64,000 nt of DNA from Datisca glomerata (taxonomy: Eukaryota; Streptophyta; Magnoliopsida; Cucurbitales; Datiscaceae): NCBI GenBank assembly GCA_003255025.1, contig QANY01013831.1, forward strand, positions 703,653-767,652, given 5' to 3'. Below are positions 24,750-35,377 of the stretch, in pieces (within the stretch, counting starts at the first letter, position 1; every line of letters begins with the position of its first letter). The notes below the pieces were generated by a model. It was not told the origin of the DNA, made no database searches, and saw nothing but the letters and a program-made list of their open reading frames with translations. Position numbers and translations under genes: made by a program.

Positions 24750-25285
24750 CATCATTTTCACATGTTTTCTGAAAGTGATACTGATTCTTTTAGTTAAGGA
24801 CTTTATTGTATGCCTATGACTTTTTTGAAATCCGTCAGGCATGACGAAAAAAGTTCCTTCCAGTATCAACTTTTTTTAATTATTTTATTTGTAAATTCAA
24901 TTATAAATATTGCTTGTCCCAAAAGATTTACAGTTAAAATTTCTCTGTTATCATAACAGATTTCATTATCTTTGTGAAAACCTATTTTTTCACCTTTTTC
25001 ATACCATTGAATTAACAATGCATTGAAGTCATGCTTCAACTTAACATCTTCTAAAATTTTATCCAATTCATTAATCCAGATATTTCTTGGATATTCAAAT
25101 CCATTATGACCATAATTAATGAATGAGGATTTTGAACAAAAAGTGGGTATACTGTCATTGAGCTTTTTTATTTTAAAAGCGTTTTGATTGAGTATTCTAG
25201 GTTCTACCTTTCTGTATTCTAGGATGCCAAAACCCTCAAATTCTTCCATTACAGAATTTTGGAATGATTTTCTACAAAAAATCAT
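24750..25285 (-). pseudogene. Copy A AlkB-type 2OG/Fe(II) dioxygenase domain
   Basis: AlkB enzymes remove alkyl groups from nucleic-acid bases, using Fe(II) and 2-oxoglutarate. An open 139-codon stretch (25285-24866) carries the fold's core: IQWYEKGEKIGFHKDNE with the iron-binding H-x-D at residues 104/106, followed by EILTVNLLGQ. A one-base-class shift in a poly-A run near 24875 then moves the frame. Beyond it lie FFVMPDGFQKSHRH (second iron-binding His) and RISITFR (2OG-binding Arg). All three metal ligands and the Arg survive. It sits after RT/RNase H remnants and before the C-terminal domain. The layout most resembles AlkB domains of flexivirus replicases, in my recollection, rather than plant AlkB homologues. 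Confidence 0.85.
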
Positions 25286-25289
25286 AAGT

Positions 25290-26463
25290 AAGGAAGTCAG
25301 AAATTTAATATATTAGATAAATCAAATATTAAAATAGTTAAAAATAGATTGTTACCTGGCAAAACTCTGTTTGGAAGTAATATCAAAACATGTTTTGTAG
25401 ATTTGTAATAAATCAAAAGAAATTTTTGATTTAATAAAATAAATTGATCAATAGAATAATAAAATTCAAATCCTGAAAATCTAATTGATTGAAACAATTT
25501 GATTCGTTTTGTAGAGATAATTAAACTATTTTGTTTTATTATCTTGACAAATAATTTAAAGTACTTTCAGTATTATTTGACATATTCACTAATGTAAACA
25601 ATCAAATTAAATTTAACCGGTATTGTCTAATAAGAATATTATTAATGTAGAAAATAAAAAATTCAGTGAATTGGTTGAAAGTTTCATTTATCGTACTTGG
25701 AGCATTTCTAGGGTTAAATGGCATTATTTTATAACTACCAAATATAATTTTGTATTTAATAATATTATTTATCTGGTTTTCCAAAATCCAGACTTTATGT
25801 CAATCTTAGAGAATACATCAGTATTTCTAAGTCTTTCGATTAAGTCTCTTTTGTTTGGTATTGGATATTTTATCCATCCCAAAATATTATTAAGAGGCTT
25901 TTAATTAATCACTAGACGATGAACTCCTCGTTTAAAGATTTTAATTTGATATTGAAGAGAAGGAATTTGAAGCTGTTCTTCAATTCTTCTGAGTTTCACT
26001 TCTCCTTGCAGAAAACACAAATATTTTTCTTTATAAGAGAAATTAAATTTATGGATTTGAAAACATAATTTTATTTTAGAGTTTTCAAATTCTCATTTGT
26101 GAGAAAAAGAAAGAAATTTTAATTTTACAGATTCATCCAAGGGATAAGTAATTATCCCATCATACTCTGTGATAAAAAGGATCCAACAGAGAAATGAATG
26201 GTAAAGCTAAAATAATTTTGTCATTCATATTTTTTACTAAGACAAATGATGTTTTGAAACATACATTGACTTGATAAATATGGACTTTGAAAATTTCATA
26301 ATTAATATGTATATGAGTACCATTAGCAAAGGACATAGATTCTCTTGTCTTCTTGAAGTAGTTGGTAAGAACTAGTTCTTCATGCATACAATTTAAATCT
26401 GCTCATGAATCAACAAGAGTTATTGTTGTGAAATTAAAATCTTGAATAATTATTTTGACCATT
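25290..26463 (-). pseudogene. Copy A aspartic protease and deleted reverse transcriptase
   Basis: Protease remnant at 26463-26150: the active-site segment reads LVDS-stop-ADLNC, so the catalytic loop has a nonsense change. RT remnant at about 25960-25300 is missing an N-terminal block of about 85 residues present in B. It has the catalytic box degraded to YINN, carries a short duplication right after it, and is deleted from the thumb region into RNase H, rejoining at a KSTKHVL stretch. The same three lesions occur in copy C. It cannot encode an active polymerase. Confidence 0.8.
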
Positions 26464-26599
26464 ATGTGTCATTTCTTGATTTTTATATGATTAAGTATTT
26501 GGATGAAGTTATCACCATCTTGATTGATAATAGGTTCTTCACCCTCATTATCAAGAATTGAGAAATTACTAGGTTTTCCCAGTCCAAAGTTTGATTCTT

Positions 26600-29500
26600 T
26601 GGTTATTTCTGTGTTAGATCCTTTAACCTTATTGAACTTTTCAAGGGGTTGTGAAATGCTTGCAGTATTGTTATTATTAGACTTAAAAATTTTTTCTTCA
26701 AAATTAATTTCCCAAGACTTTCTAAATATCCTTGCTCTAATTCTGTATTTTCAATTTTACTAATTAGATATAACAAGAGATTTTCTTGTTCTTCATTTTT
26801 ACTTAAGACGTTAATTTTTTGACAATAACTATCCCTACACCTCATTGAGATATTATGAGAATCACTGTCAGAACTTGAAGAGTTAGATTCAGAGGATTCG
26901 GGATATTCAAATTCTCTTAAATCTTTACTATCACTCTCATAGTATTCTATTGACTCTATGATTCTAAACAATTTTTGTTTATCTTTATCAGAGATTTTTA
27001 ATTGATTAATTTTATTTTTAACTTGACAAGTATTTGTAAAATAACCATTCTAGCCATATTTAAAACACTTAAAATTTATTAATAACTTTTTTATTGAATT
27101 TTTTTCTAGAATAATTTTTATTCTTAGAGAAACGTTTGTCAAACTTTCTATTCTTGGAGTAGTATTGGTTAAAAATTTTATGCTTATTTTTGTGGTATTG
27201 TCTCCCATAAGGCTTATGATTCCTTCTAGGGTTTAAATGAGAATTCTTTCTATTTTTCTGGAAAAGAGCAATAGTGGATAAACCATAATGTTCACAAAAA
27301 TTACCTAATTTATATTTTGTAATTTTATTCTATTTTTTAATTTATTTATTGATTTTTATGTCAATGCACATTTTCAGACTTTCCTTATGTATTATTGTAT
27401 CGTGGGTGAGATTATTATAGTCTATATTACCTAGGTTATTACTAAGAACTGTTCTAATTTTGTGTGTGAACAAATTGGATAATTTATTAATGAATCTTTC
27501 TTTCCAAAATAGTTGATTACAATCATCCCCTGTCATTAATCTGGATAAAAATATATTTTATACCAGTGGCAATCACTTAAGGTTGGACACCTAAGATTAG
27601 TGAATTGATCATGGATACACGAAGTAATATTACTTGACGTTCCAATGAAGTGTTCAATTATTTTGTAGAGAAGTATATTAATACATACATTGTTTTCTGA
27701 TTTTCTCCAATAATTGGGGTTCCTTCGACATTGATCTTTACTGATGAAAGGATGGTATTTTTTTATTCTTTTATATTTCCCACCAGGAATGAAGTATTCC
27801 TGTGAATCCTGTGACTAAAAGATTGATTACCTTATTGTGAGGTAAATTATGTGTGGTAATGTAACTGTTAGCTCCCATTGTCATGTGCTGTAATTTGTTG
27901 AGTACTTCCTGCTTAAAAAATCCATAAATATTTCATTCGTATAATTTCTCTGCAGACATAGAAAATTGATTAACTAAAGCATTTTTAGAAATTTGAATAT
28001 TAGGAGGAATAGGCTTTTTAGGCCATTTACTTTCTAATTTATTAATTTCTAAATTTCTAAGTGATTATTCAATATTATTAATGTTTGAAGATTCACTTAT
28101 CATGGATGATTCATAGGTGGATTCTGAACTATGACTTTCTAAATCTGAATTATTGTGTTGATTAATTACCTTCAATTCTTGAGGTATATTATCAATAATC
28201 TTCTCAAACTTAATTTCAGATGATTCTAAACTTTTAAATGATTCTTCAACATTTTTAATATTTGAAAATTCACTTATTGTGGACGACTCATAGGTGGACT
28301 CTGACCTATGGGTTTCTAAATCTGAAATATTGTCTTGATTGATTACTTTTAATTCCTGAAATATTTCATCAATGTGTTTATTAAGGGGAATAATATTTAG
28401 AGTGATTTTTTCTGAAAGATGTATTGAAGGTCTTTTTTCCAAAGTTTCACTAGATTTAAGTTTATGAAGATCATCAACCTTATTCTTAATTTTGTCTAAT
28501 TATTTTTCTATTAGAATTAGAATTTGATTGGTGTAATTGAGTTGTTCAACTACTTTTTTATTTGGTTCTTATTCTTTTAAAATTTTGAATGGAGAAGCAG
28601 TGATTAAAATTTTTTTATGGTTCATGTCCTTAACAGATGATGATTTATTAATTTTTAACCTTCAACTTTGTTAACGTTTACAGATTCATTAATTTTGAAA
28701 GATTCATAGGTTGATTCTAACCTATGACTTTTTGAATTTGAACTACTGTCTTTCAATTCTTGAAGTTTATCATTAGTAAGTTTTTCAGATTCTGAACAAT
28801 TATTTTGGTTATCAATCCTACCAGAATAAGATGAGTCATTCATTTTTAAATTTTTTTAATGTTTCTTCAATATTTGAAGATTCATTAATTGTGGAAGATT
28901 CATAGGTGGATTCTAATATATGAATATCTAATTCAGAGATATTATCATGGTCAATAATTTTGACAGATGATTTAATTTTTAAATATTTAGATGATTCCTA
29001 AATATTATCTGAAGATTCATCGATTGTGAATGGCTCATAAGTAGATTATATCTTATGGATATTTGATTCTGAGACATTGTCTCTTAAAATTTTAAATTTT
29101 TTAAAGTATTTTTTTATCAAGAGTTTTCTTATGATGAATTGGGAAGGGTTCAATGAATTTCTTTTTAGGTTGACAATTTTTATGATTAATTAGGATTTTT
29201 CAGGCATTGGATGACTGAAAGATATTACGGTGGAGTCTTCCTTGACTTATTTATATTTTGAAATTATTTGAATATTTTTCTCATATATATCCTTGATATA
29301 ATCAAGGAAAAACATATCAACTCTAAATTCTTGCATGAATGCTTTCCATTCAGCTAGTATGATTATTCTTTGGTCTATATTATATTTTTCTCTGAAACTA
29401 TTACGGCTATCAAGATTGGCTGGGTCATCATTGTGTTGGGTTAGACCTTCCCAATTTGGTTTATATTCTTGGTTTAGGTTATCTCGATTCAAATTTTTAG

Positions 29501-30011
29501 AATTTCTTAACTCTTGTAATTTTTGAGTCCTAAAATTATGATTATTAATAGATGATTCAGGAAAGGAACCCTAGGGATACTAGACTAGCTACATTTCCTA
29601 GTTTGAGAATTAAAATATTGGTAACTAATTTTATTAGATTATTTATTATTAAAGTTTGTCTGACTTTCTTGAGAACTTTTGCTTCTTGAGAACTTTTGGT
29701 TCTAGACTTTTAATTTTTTAATTTTTTAATTGTTGCTCTATTCGAATCCTAATATCTTGATCATTATTAATAGATAATCTAGAAGAGTATTTTTCAAGTA
29801 ATATTTTTGGTATATTCTATACCTCATGATCTACTTGATCATCTGTGAAATATTCAGAATGATCTTCTTGATCATCTGAAATGTATTCAAAATATTTATG
29901 ATCTACTTGATTATCTATTAATTCAAAATGTTCTTCATTTATTATGTCGGATATTGAAGACATTGTAGACCCAATGCTACTAGAAGAACTACTTCTAGAT
30001 AATATACTCAT
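26600..30011 (-). pseudogene. Copy A movement-protein stub fused to capsid protein
   Basis: The start matches the MP N-terminus of copies B-D (ATG at 30011, Ser-rich). It then jumps from VDHEV to the MP/capsid linker, deleting nearly all of MP. A short in-frame repeat of a DDQxDH motif occurs before the break. The capsid region (about 29790-26600) has WKAFMQEFRVDMFFLDYI, acidic Ser/Glu repeats (28065-29080), a basic Lys/Arg/Asn tract and a CCHC knuckle near 27040-27080 that has lost a Cys and the His. A Ser/Glu-rich acidic tail follows (26971-26800). Multiple stops are present. Confidence 0.75.
28065..29080 (-). repeat. In-frame tandem repeats in viral capsid region (copy A)
   Basis: Units built around SESTYESSTISEFSNI-like sequence recur at roughly 177-bp (59-codon) spacing (near 28107 and 28284, with more degenerate ones near 28700, 28900 and 29030). 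A shorter set is present in copy B (33440-33660). The units are rich in Ser and Glu and probably encode a disordered acidic arm. Confidence 0.65.
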
Positions 30012-30412
30012 GACTCAAATAACTAAATTATTCTTATAATTGAAAATTTCGTATTGTATTTTGATCAGCAATCTGCTATGACTTCTACAACCTCTTACCA
30101 GGTCGACTCTTCACCACTTTGCCTCTACAACCATTGTACCCTCAGAATTTACGTATCTAAGAGGCCTTATTGTGATGCCTGAAGTTAATCAAATAAAAAC
30201 TTATACGTCAGATTCACATATTATATAATTAAAGATTACAGAGAAATAATCAAGCATAAAAATAATCAGCCACTTGGGTGGAGAGTGAGATTAAATATAA
30301 GCAATTATTCAAATAAGCAATTTAACAACAATAAAAGTAACAACTAACCATAACAGGCGGTGAACAGATTAATTATGCAGATAAATTAAGTAAATAGTAA
30401 ATATTCCCACCA

Positions 30413-30430
30413 GGTTTGACTCTAATACCA
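30413..30430 (-). other. Copy A tRNA-Met primer-binding site
   Basis: The minus strand reads TGGTATTAGAGTCAAACC, two transitions away from the canonical TGGTATCAGAGCC. Copy A's homology begins within a few bases of it. The leader (30012-30412) follows in the minus direction; its short ORF is broken by a stop. Confidence 0.8.
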
Positions 30431-30434
30431 AAAG

Positions 30435-30948
30435 TCTCTCCAGACATAAAGACCGAGAAAACAATGATCAAAGATCTTTGAAATTTGTGGTTTTGTAATA
30501 ATTGTACTAGTTGTTGGAAAATAAGGCAACTATTTATGCTTTTTTACTATTTTTAGTCAAAAGAAAATAAAAGTACACATGTAAAATGTTTTTACTTTTG
30601 TAGAATAGAATAGTTCAGATAATTAATGGGTTCCTGGTAAACTCCAATTTCCTTGGCTATAAATAGGGTAGTCCTCTCCCATTTATTCCGCAGAATTTGT
30701 TTTCAACTCTTAACTATTTGATAGTAGAATTGGTTTTTGAGAACAAAGCTTTCTTCCTCCCTATTATGTAAATCTTTCTTCTTCTTTCAACGTTAAATAG
30801 TGAACGGGAGCACAATTTAATATATATATATATATATATAACTTGTGTAAGTCTTGAATCTTACCTTCTTAATGTAATTTAACTATTTTTCTTGCACCCC
30901 TAATACCTAGTATTTAAAAACTTTAAATTATACGCAATTCCGCAGTTT
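30435..30948 (+). promoter_or_regulatory. Copy B pregenomic promoter region
   Basis: Viral intergenic sequence with GGCTATAAATAGGG (TATA box 30658-30665), a CT-rich transcribed leader, TAAATAGTGAACGGGAGC and an expanded TA run (about 30822-30840). It is homologous to the 3' non-coding regions of A and C and to the truncated 3' end of B itself (38890-39085), so B has partial terminal redundancy. It abuts copy A's primer site head-to-head. Confidence 0.75.
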
Positions 30949-30961
30949 TGGTATCAGAGCC
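30949..30961 (+). other. Copy B tRNA-Met primer-binding site
   Basis: A perfect TGGTATCAGAGCC, complementary to the 3' end of initiator tRNA-Met, where minus-strand DNA synthesis starts in caulimovirids. Confidence 0.88.
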
Positions 30962-31010
30962 AAATCTAGTAGGGTGTATCCATTATTTACTTCATTAATA
31001 TGCATAAATA

Positions 31011-31340
31011 TTGTTCTTGACCACCTTTATGGATGGTTATTGCTCTTGTCGTTTATCAATTTCTTACCTGAATAATTATTTTTATTTAATCACACTCTTC
31101 GCCCAAGTGACTGGTTATTTTTATATTTGTTTATCAGAAGCTGATATATCAGCTTCTATTTGGTTAGTTTCAGGCATCTTAGTAAGAGCTCTTAGAGACA
31201 TAAATACCAAGGGTAGGGTGGTTGTAGAGGTAGGTTGGAGAAGAGTTAACCTAATAAGAGGTTGTAGAAGTCACAACAGATTAGTAATCAAAATACAATA
31301 TGAAATTTTCAATCATAAGAATAATTTAGTTATTTTTTAG
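31011..31340 (+). CDS. Copy B short leader ORF, 109 codons, unknown function
   Basis: This frame between primer site and movement protein is uninterrupted, unlike the rest of B. It stops two bases before the movement-protein ATG (31343). The product has a hydrophobic, Tyr/Leu/Cys-rich N-terminal half and a basic C-terminal half (KGRVVVEVGWRRVNL then a Cys/Arg/Asn stretch). The same frame is open in copy C at 40890-41255 with most residues conserved, but interrupted in A and D. Caulimovirid leaders usually carry short ORFs, and whether this one is translated is unknown. The true start may be an internal ATG. Confidence 0.45.
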   Translation: MFLTTFMDGYCSCRLSISYLNNYFYLITLFAQVTGYFYICLSEADISASIWLVSGILVRALRDINTKGRVVVEVGWRRVNLIRGCRSHNRLVIKIQYEIFNHKNNLVIF

Positions 31341-31342
31341 CA

Positions 31343-32447
31343 ATGAGTAGATTATTTAGAAGTAATTATTCTAGTAGTAACAGGTCTACAATAACTTCAT
31401 TTCCAGACATAATAAATGAAAAACATTTAGAATACTCAGCAGATGATCAAGTAGATCATAAGGTATGGAATATACCCAAAATCCCTAATACAAATATTTA
31501 CAAATAACATGGTTTGTTACTTCTTTCAACCCTCAGCATCATGTAAAAATAATTGAAAAAATATATGCTCTAGGGAAAGAAAATGAAACTTGTCAATTCC
31601 TTTCCCTCAATGCAATAAAACATCACATTGAAGAAGGATATAATTTCTTCATTTTGGTTTAGACCAGATTGAAGCTAAACCACTCACAAGGAAATGCCTA
31701 AATACCTCTGTCTTGTTAGCCTTGCGTGATGCAAGATTTACTAATTTTAACGATAGTATTTTAGAATTAATTGAATCCTCATTTTTGCAACCAACTATTT
31801 TTTTCATCGCAAAAATCTTTTGCGACCAAAGATCCGTTGTCGCGAAAGGTCTAACGTGACGAAGTTCATTTTTCACCACGAACGACTTTCACTGACGATG
31901 TTCACGATGAACGTATGTTCATCGCGTTAGACTTTTAGCGACGAGATTTTAAGGCTTTAGTGACAAAAGTTTGTTCGTTAAAAATCCTGTTTCTTGTAGT
32001 GAGTATTTTAAGATTAATTGAATCCTCACTTTGTAATGGTCCAATATATTTTGATTGTTTTCCAGATTTGTATGTTAGTCTAACAGACCCCCCCCCCCCA
32101 TATTCTAAAATCTTTAACTTTGAATATTAAAACTAGTAGTTACCAAGTCCTAGAAGGTACCCAACCCCTAACTTTATTTTTAGAATTCAATACAAAGTCA
32201 CAAACACTAATATGAATTTTCAAGCCATCAATAGGAGTCCCAAAAATTAAACCCTATTGATTCAATCTTGCCAAAGTAATGCAAATATTAAACTCTCTAA
32301 AACAATTAGGTGGTATGATATTACTTTACCCTCAAATTGGCTTTTAACCCATGAAAGCCAACCTAGTTCAATACAACGACCAATTGAAGATGTAGCTTAC
32401 ATCCAACAGTACATGGATGGTACTGTTAAACTTATTTCCAATTTTTG
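31343..32447 (+). pseudogene. Copy B movement protein (30K superfamily), disrupted
   Basis: The ATG at 31343 starts a Ser-rich N-terminus (MSRLFRSN) and the frame reads the movement protein shared by C and D. It carries many stops and a 220-bp CACTA-derived insertion at 31782-32001. The C-terminal part (32220-32447) ends with the conserved IQQYMDGTVKL stretch. Movement proteins of this family form or modify plasmodesmata for cell-to-cell spread. A C-tract expanded to 12 bases (32088-32099) also shifts the frame. Confidence 0.8.
31755..32028 (-). mobile_element. CACTA-end fragment with 27-bp flanking duplication
   Basis: Insert 31782-32001 ends TTTCTTGTAGTG (CACTA terminus on the minus strand). 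It has CG-rich subterminal motifs such as GGTCTAACGTGACGAAG. The flanking viral sequence AGTATTTTARATTAATTG...CCTCA is present on both sides (31755-31781 and 32002-32028), while copies C and D have it once. A duplication of about 27 bp is far longer than the 3-bp target duplication of CACTA elements, and the left terminus is missing. Confidence 0.7.
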
Positions 32448-35370
32448 AGTTCTAATCCTTAAATTATGGAGTATAGCCAGTCTAGTACCCCTAGGAATTC
32501 TTTTTCTGGATCATCTATCAATAATGATCAAGATCTTAGTATTCAACAATTAGAACAAGAATTAAAAATTAAAGAATTAAAAGTTTAAAACTTAAAGGAA
32601 TAACTACAAATTTCTAAGTTAGTCAGCCAGTCTTTGATAATAAGTCTGAACAATCTGACGAAGCTGAAGCACCCACAGAATTATATTTTCAAGGAACTTT
32701 ATCTCATGTTAATCCTCAACTCTTAGTTCTAAATTTAGACACCTTGAGCTAAGAATACAAACAAGATTGAGAAGGTCTAACCCAACACAATAATGACCTA
32801 GTCAATCTCAATAGACGTAATAAGTTCAAAGATTAATATAATATGGATAAAAAAATCATACTTGTTTAATGGAAGGCGTTCATGCAAGAATTTCGAGTTG
32901 ACATATTTTTCCTTGATTATATCGAGGATATTTATGAGAAAAATATTAATGTAATTTTCAAATCTAAATGGGTCAAAGAAGACTCCAGTGTACTGGCTGC
33001 TAGTCATCCACCACCTGAAAAAATTATAATTAGCCATAAAAATTCTTTAATCACTGCTTCTCATTTTAAGACTTCAAAGGAAGAAGAATAAAAAAAGTAG
33101 TTGAACAACTCAATTACACCAATCAAAGCCTAATCACAATAGGAAAATAATTAGATAAAATTGAAAATAAGGTTGATGATCTTCATGAACTTAAATCTAA
33201 TTAATCTGTGGAAGATAAACCCTTAATAAATTTTCAGATAAAGCCATTTTGAATACTATCCCTCTTAATAAAAAATTAATAATATGCTTTAAGAATTAAA
33301 GAATAAATCAATTAAACCATTACCATTTTCCTCTGTTAAGATTATTAACCAAGATAGTAGATCAGAATTTGAAATTAGGCATGAAAAATTTCTTGATAAA
33401 CTACTTAAAGAATTGAAAATTGATTATCAAGAATCTACCGATGAATCTTTCACAATTAATGAATCTTCAAACATTGATAATATTTAAGAATCATTTAAAA
33501 ATTTAGAATCATTTGAAATTGAATCTGAGAAAATTATTGATAATATACCTCAAGAATTGAAGGTAATTAATCAACACAATATTTCAGATTCAGAAAGCCA
33601 TAGGTCGGAATCCACCTATAAATCTTCGGCAATTAATGAATCTTCAAATATTAATAATATTGAAGATACATTCAAGAATTTAGGAATTAATAAATTAGAA
33701 ATGAAATGGCTTAAAAAGCCTATTCCTCCTGACATTCAAATTACATAAAATTCTTTAGTTAATCAATTTTCTGTTTCTGCAGAAAAATTGTACGAATGTG
33801 ACATTGATGGATTTTGCGAGCTGGAAGTTCTTAATAAATTGCAGCACATGGCGATGGTAGCCAACAGCTACATCACCACACACAATTTACTTCACAATGA
33901 GGTAATCAATTTTTTAGTCACATGATTCATAGGAATGCTCCTTGTGGGAAAAACATCTCACAGAAGAATCCAAAAATACCATTTTTTTTAGTAGTGAAGA
34001 TCGATGGTGAAGGAACCCAAATTATTGGAGAGGATCAGGAAACAACACCCGATGCCATCAATACACTCATATATACAATAATTGAACATTTCATTGGAAT
34101 GCCAAGTAATATTACTCTATGTGTCCATGATCAATTGACCAATCTTAGGTGTCTAACCCTAAGTGATTTTGACTGGTACAAAATTATATTTTTATCCAAA
34201 GTAATGACAAGGGATGGTAGCAATCAACCATTTTAAAAAGAGAATTTCATTAATGCCTTACCCAATTAGTTTGCCCATAAAATTAGGACAGTCATTAGTA
34301 ATGACCTAGGAAACATAGATTATGATAGTCTTACCTACGATACAATAATTACTACAATATAGAAGGAAAGTTTAAGAATGGGTATAGATATGAAAATCAA
34401 TAAATAAATTAAAAAAGAAAATAAAACTGTCAAATATAAATAGGGCCCCTTCTCAGAAAAATAGGAATAATTCTCATTTAAGCCCTAGAAGGTCCCACAA
34501 GTCTAATAGGAGATAATACCACAAAAATAAGCATAAATTTTTTTACCAATACTTTCCAAAGAATAAAAATGTTGACAAACGTTTCTCTAAGAATAAAAAT
34601 TATTCTTGAAGGAAAGTCAATAAAAATTTATTGATAAAAGTAAACTTAAGTGTTTTAAATGTGATTAGAATGAACATTTTTCTAACACTTGTCAAGTAAA
34701 AAATAAAATTAATCAATTAAAAATCTCTGATGAAAATAAACAAGAAGTGTTTAGAATCATAGAGTCAATAGAATATTATGAGAGTAGTAATGAAGATTTA
34801 AAAGAATTTGAATAATTTGAATCCTCTGAATATAACTTTTCAAGTTCTTACAGTGATTCTCCTAACATCTCTATAGGATGTAGGGATAGTTGTTGTAAAA
34901 AAATAAATGTTTTAAATAAAAACTGAAGCACAAGAACATCTCTTGTTAGATTTAATTACCAAAATTAAAAATCCAGAATTAAAACAATAATACTTAGAAA
35001 GACTTAGAAAAATAATTCAGAAGAAAGAAAATACTAAGTCTAACAATAACAATACTACAAGCCTTTCGCAAACCTTTGAAAAAATCAATAAGGTTGAAGG
35101 AAAGGAAAACGAAGTTACCTTATAGGAACTTCAAAAATAAAATAAAAGTATTAAATTTTAAATAAAAGAATTAAAAGATTCAAACACAGAAATAAAAGAA
35201 TAATTAAATCTTTTAAAAATATAGAGTTTAATTAAAAATCATGAATCTAGTGAATTAGGAGAACCTAATAAATTTTCAATTTCTGATAATGAGGTAGAAG
35301 AAACTACTGTCAATAATCAAGATGATGATAATTTCACTCAAATTCTTAATCATATCAAAATCAAGGAATG
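32448..35370 (+). pseudogene. Copy B capsid (CP) region, broken
   Basis: Longest capsid region of the cluster. Segments: linker with a Glu/Leu coiled-coil-like stretch (32520-32620); FMQEFRVDIFFLDYIEDIYE (about 32882); a Lys/Glu/Ser-rich middle with acidic repeats (33180-33750); an uncharacterised middle domain (33780-34240); a basic Arg/Lys/Asn tract (34430-34650); and a CCHC knuckle near 34650-34700 read CFKCD-stop-NEHFSNTC, interrupted by one nonsense change at a former Gln. An acidic Ser-rich tail (34740-34900) precedes the protease. Many stops are CAA/CAG-to-TAA/TAG type. Confidence 0.8.
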
Positions 35371-35377
35371 ACACATA

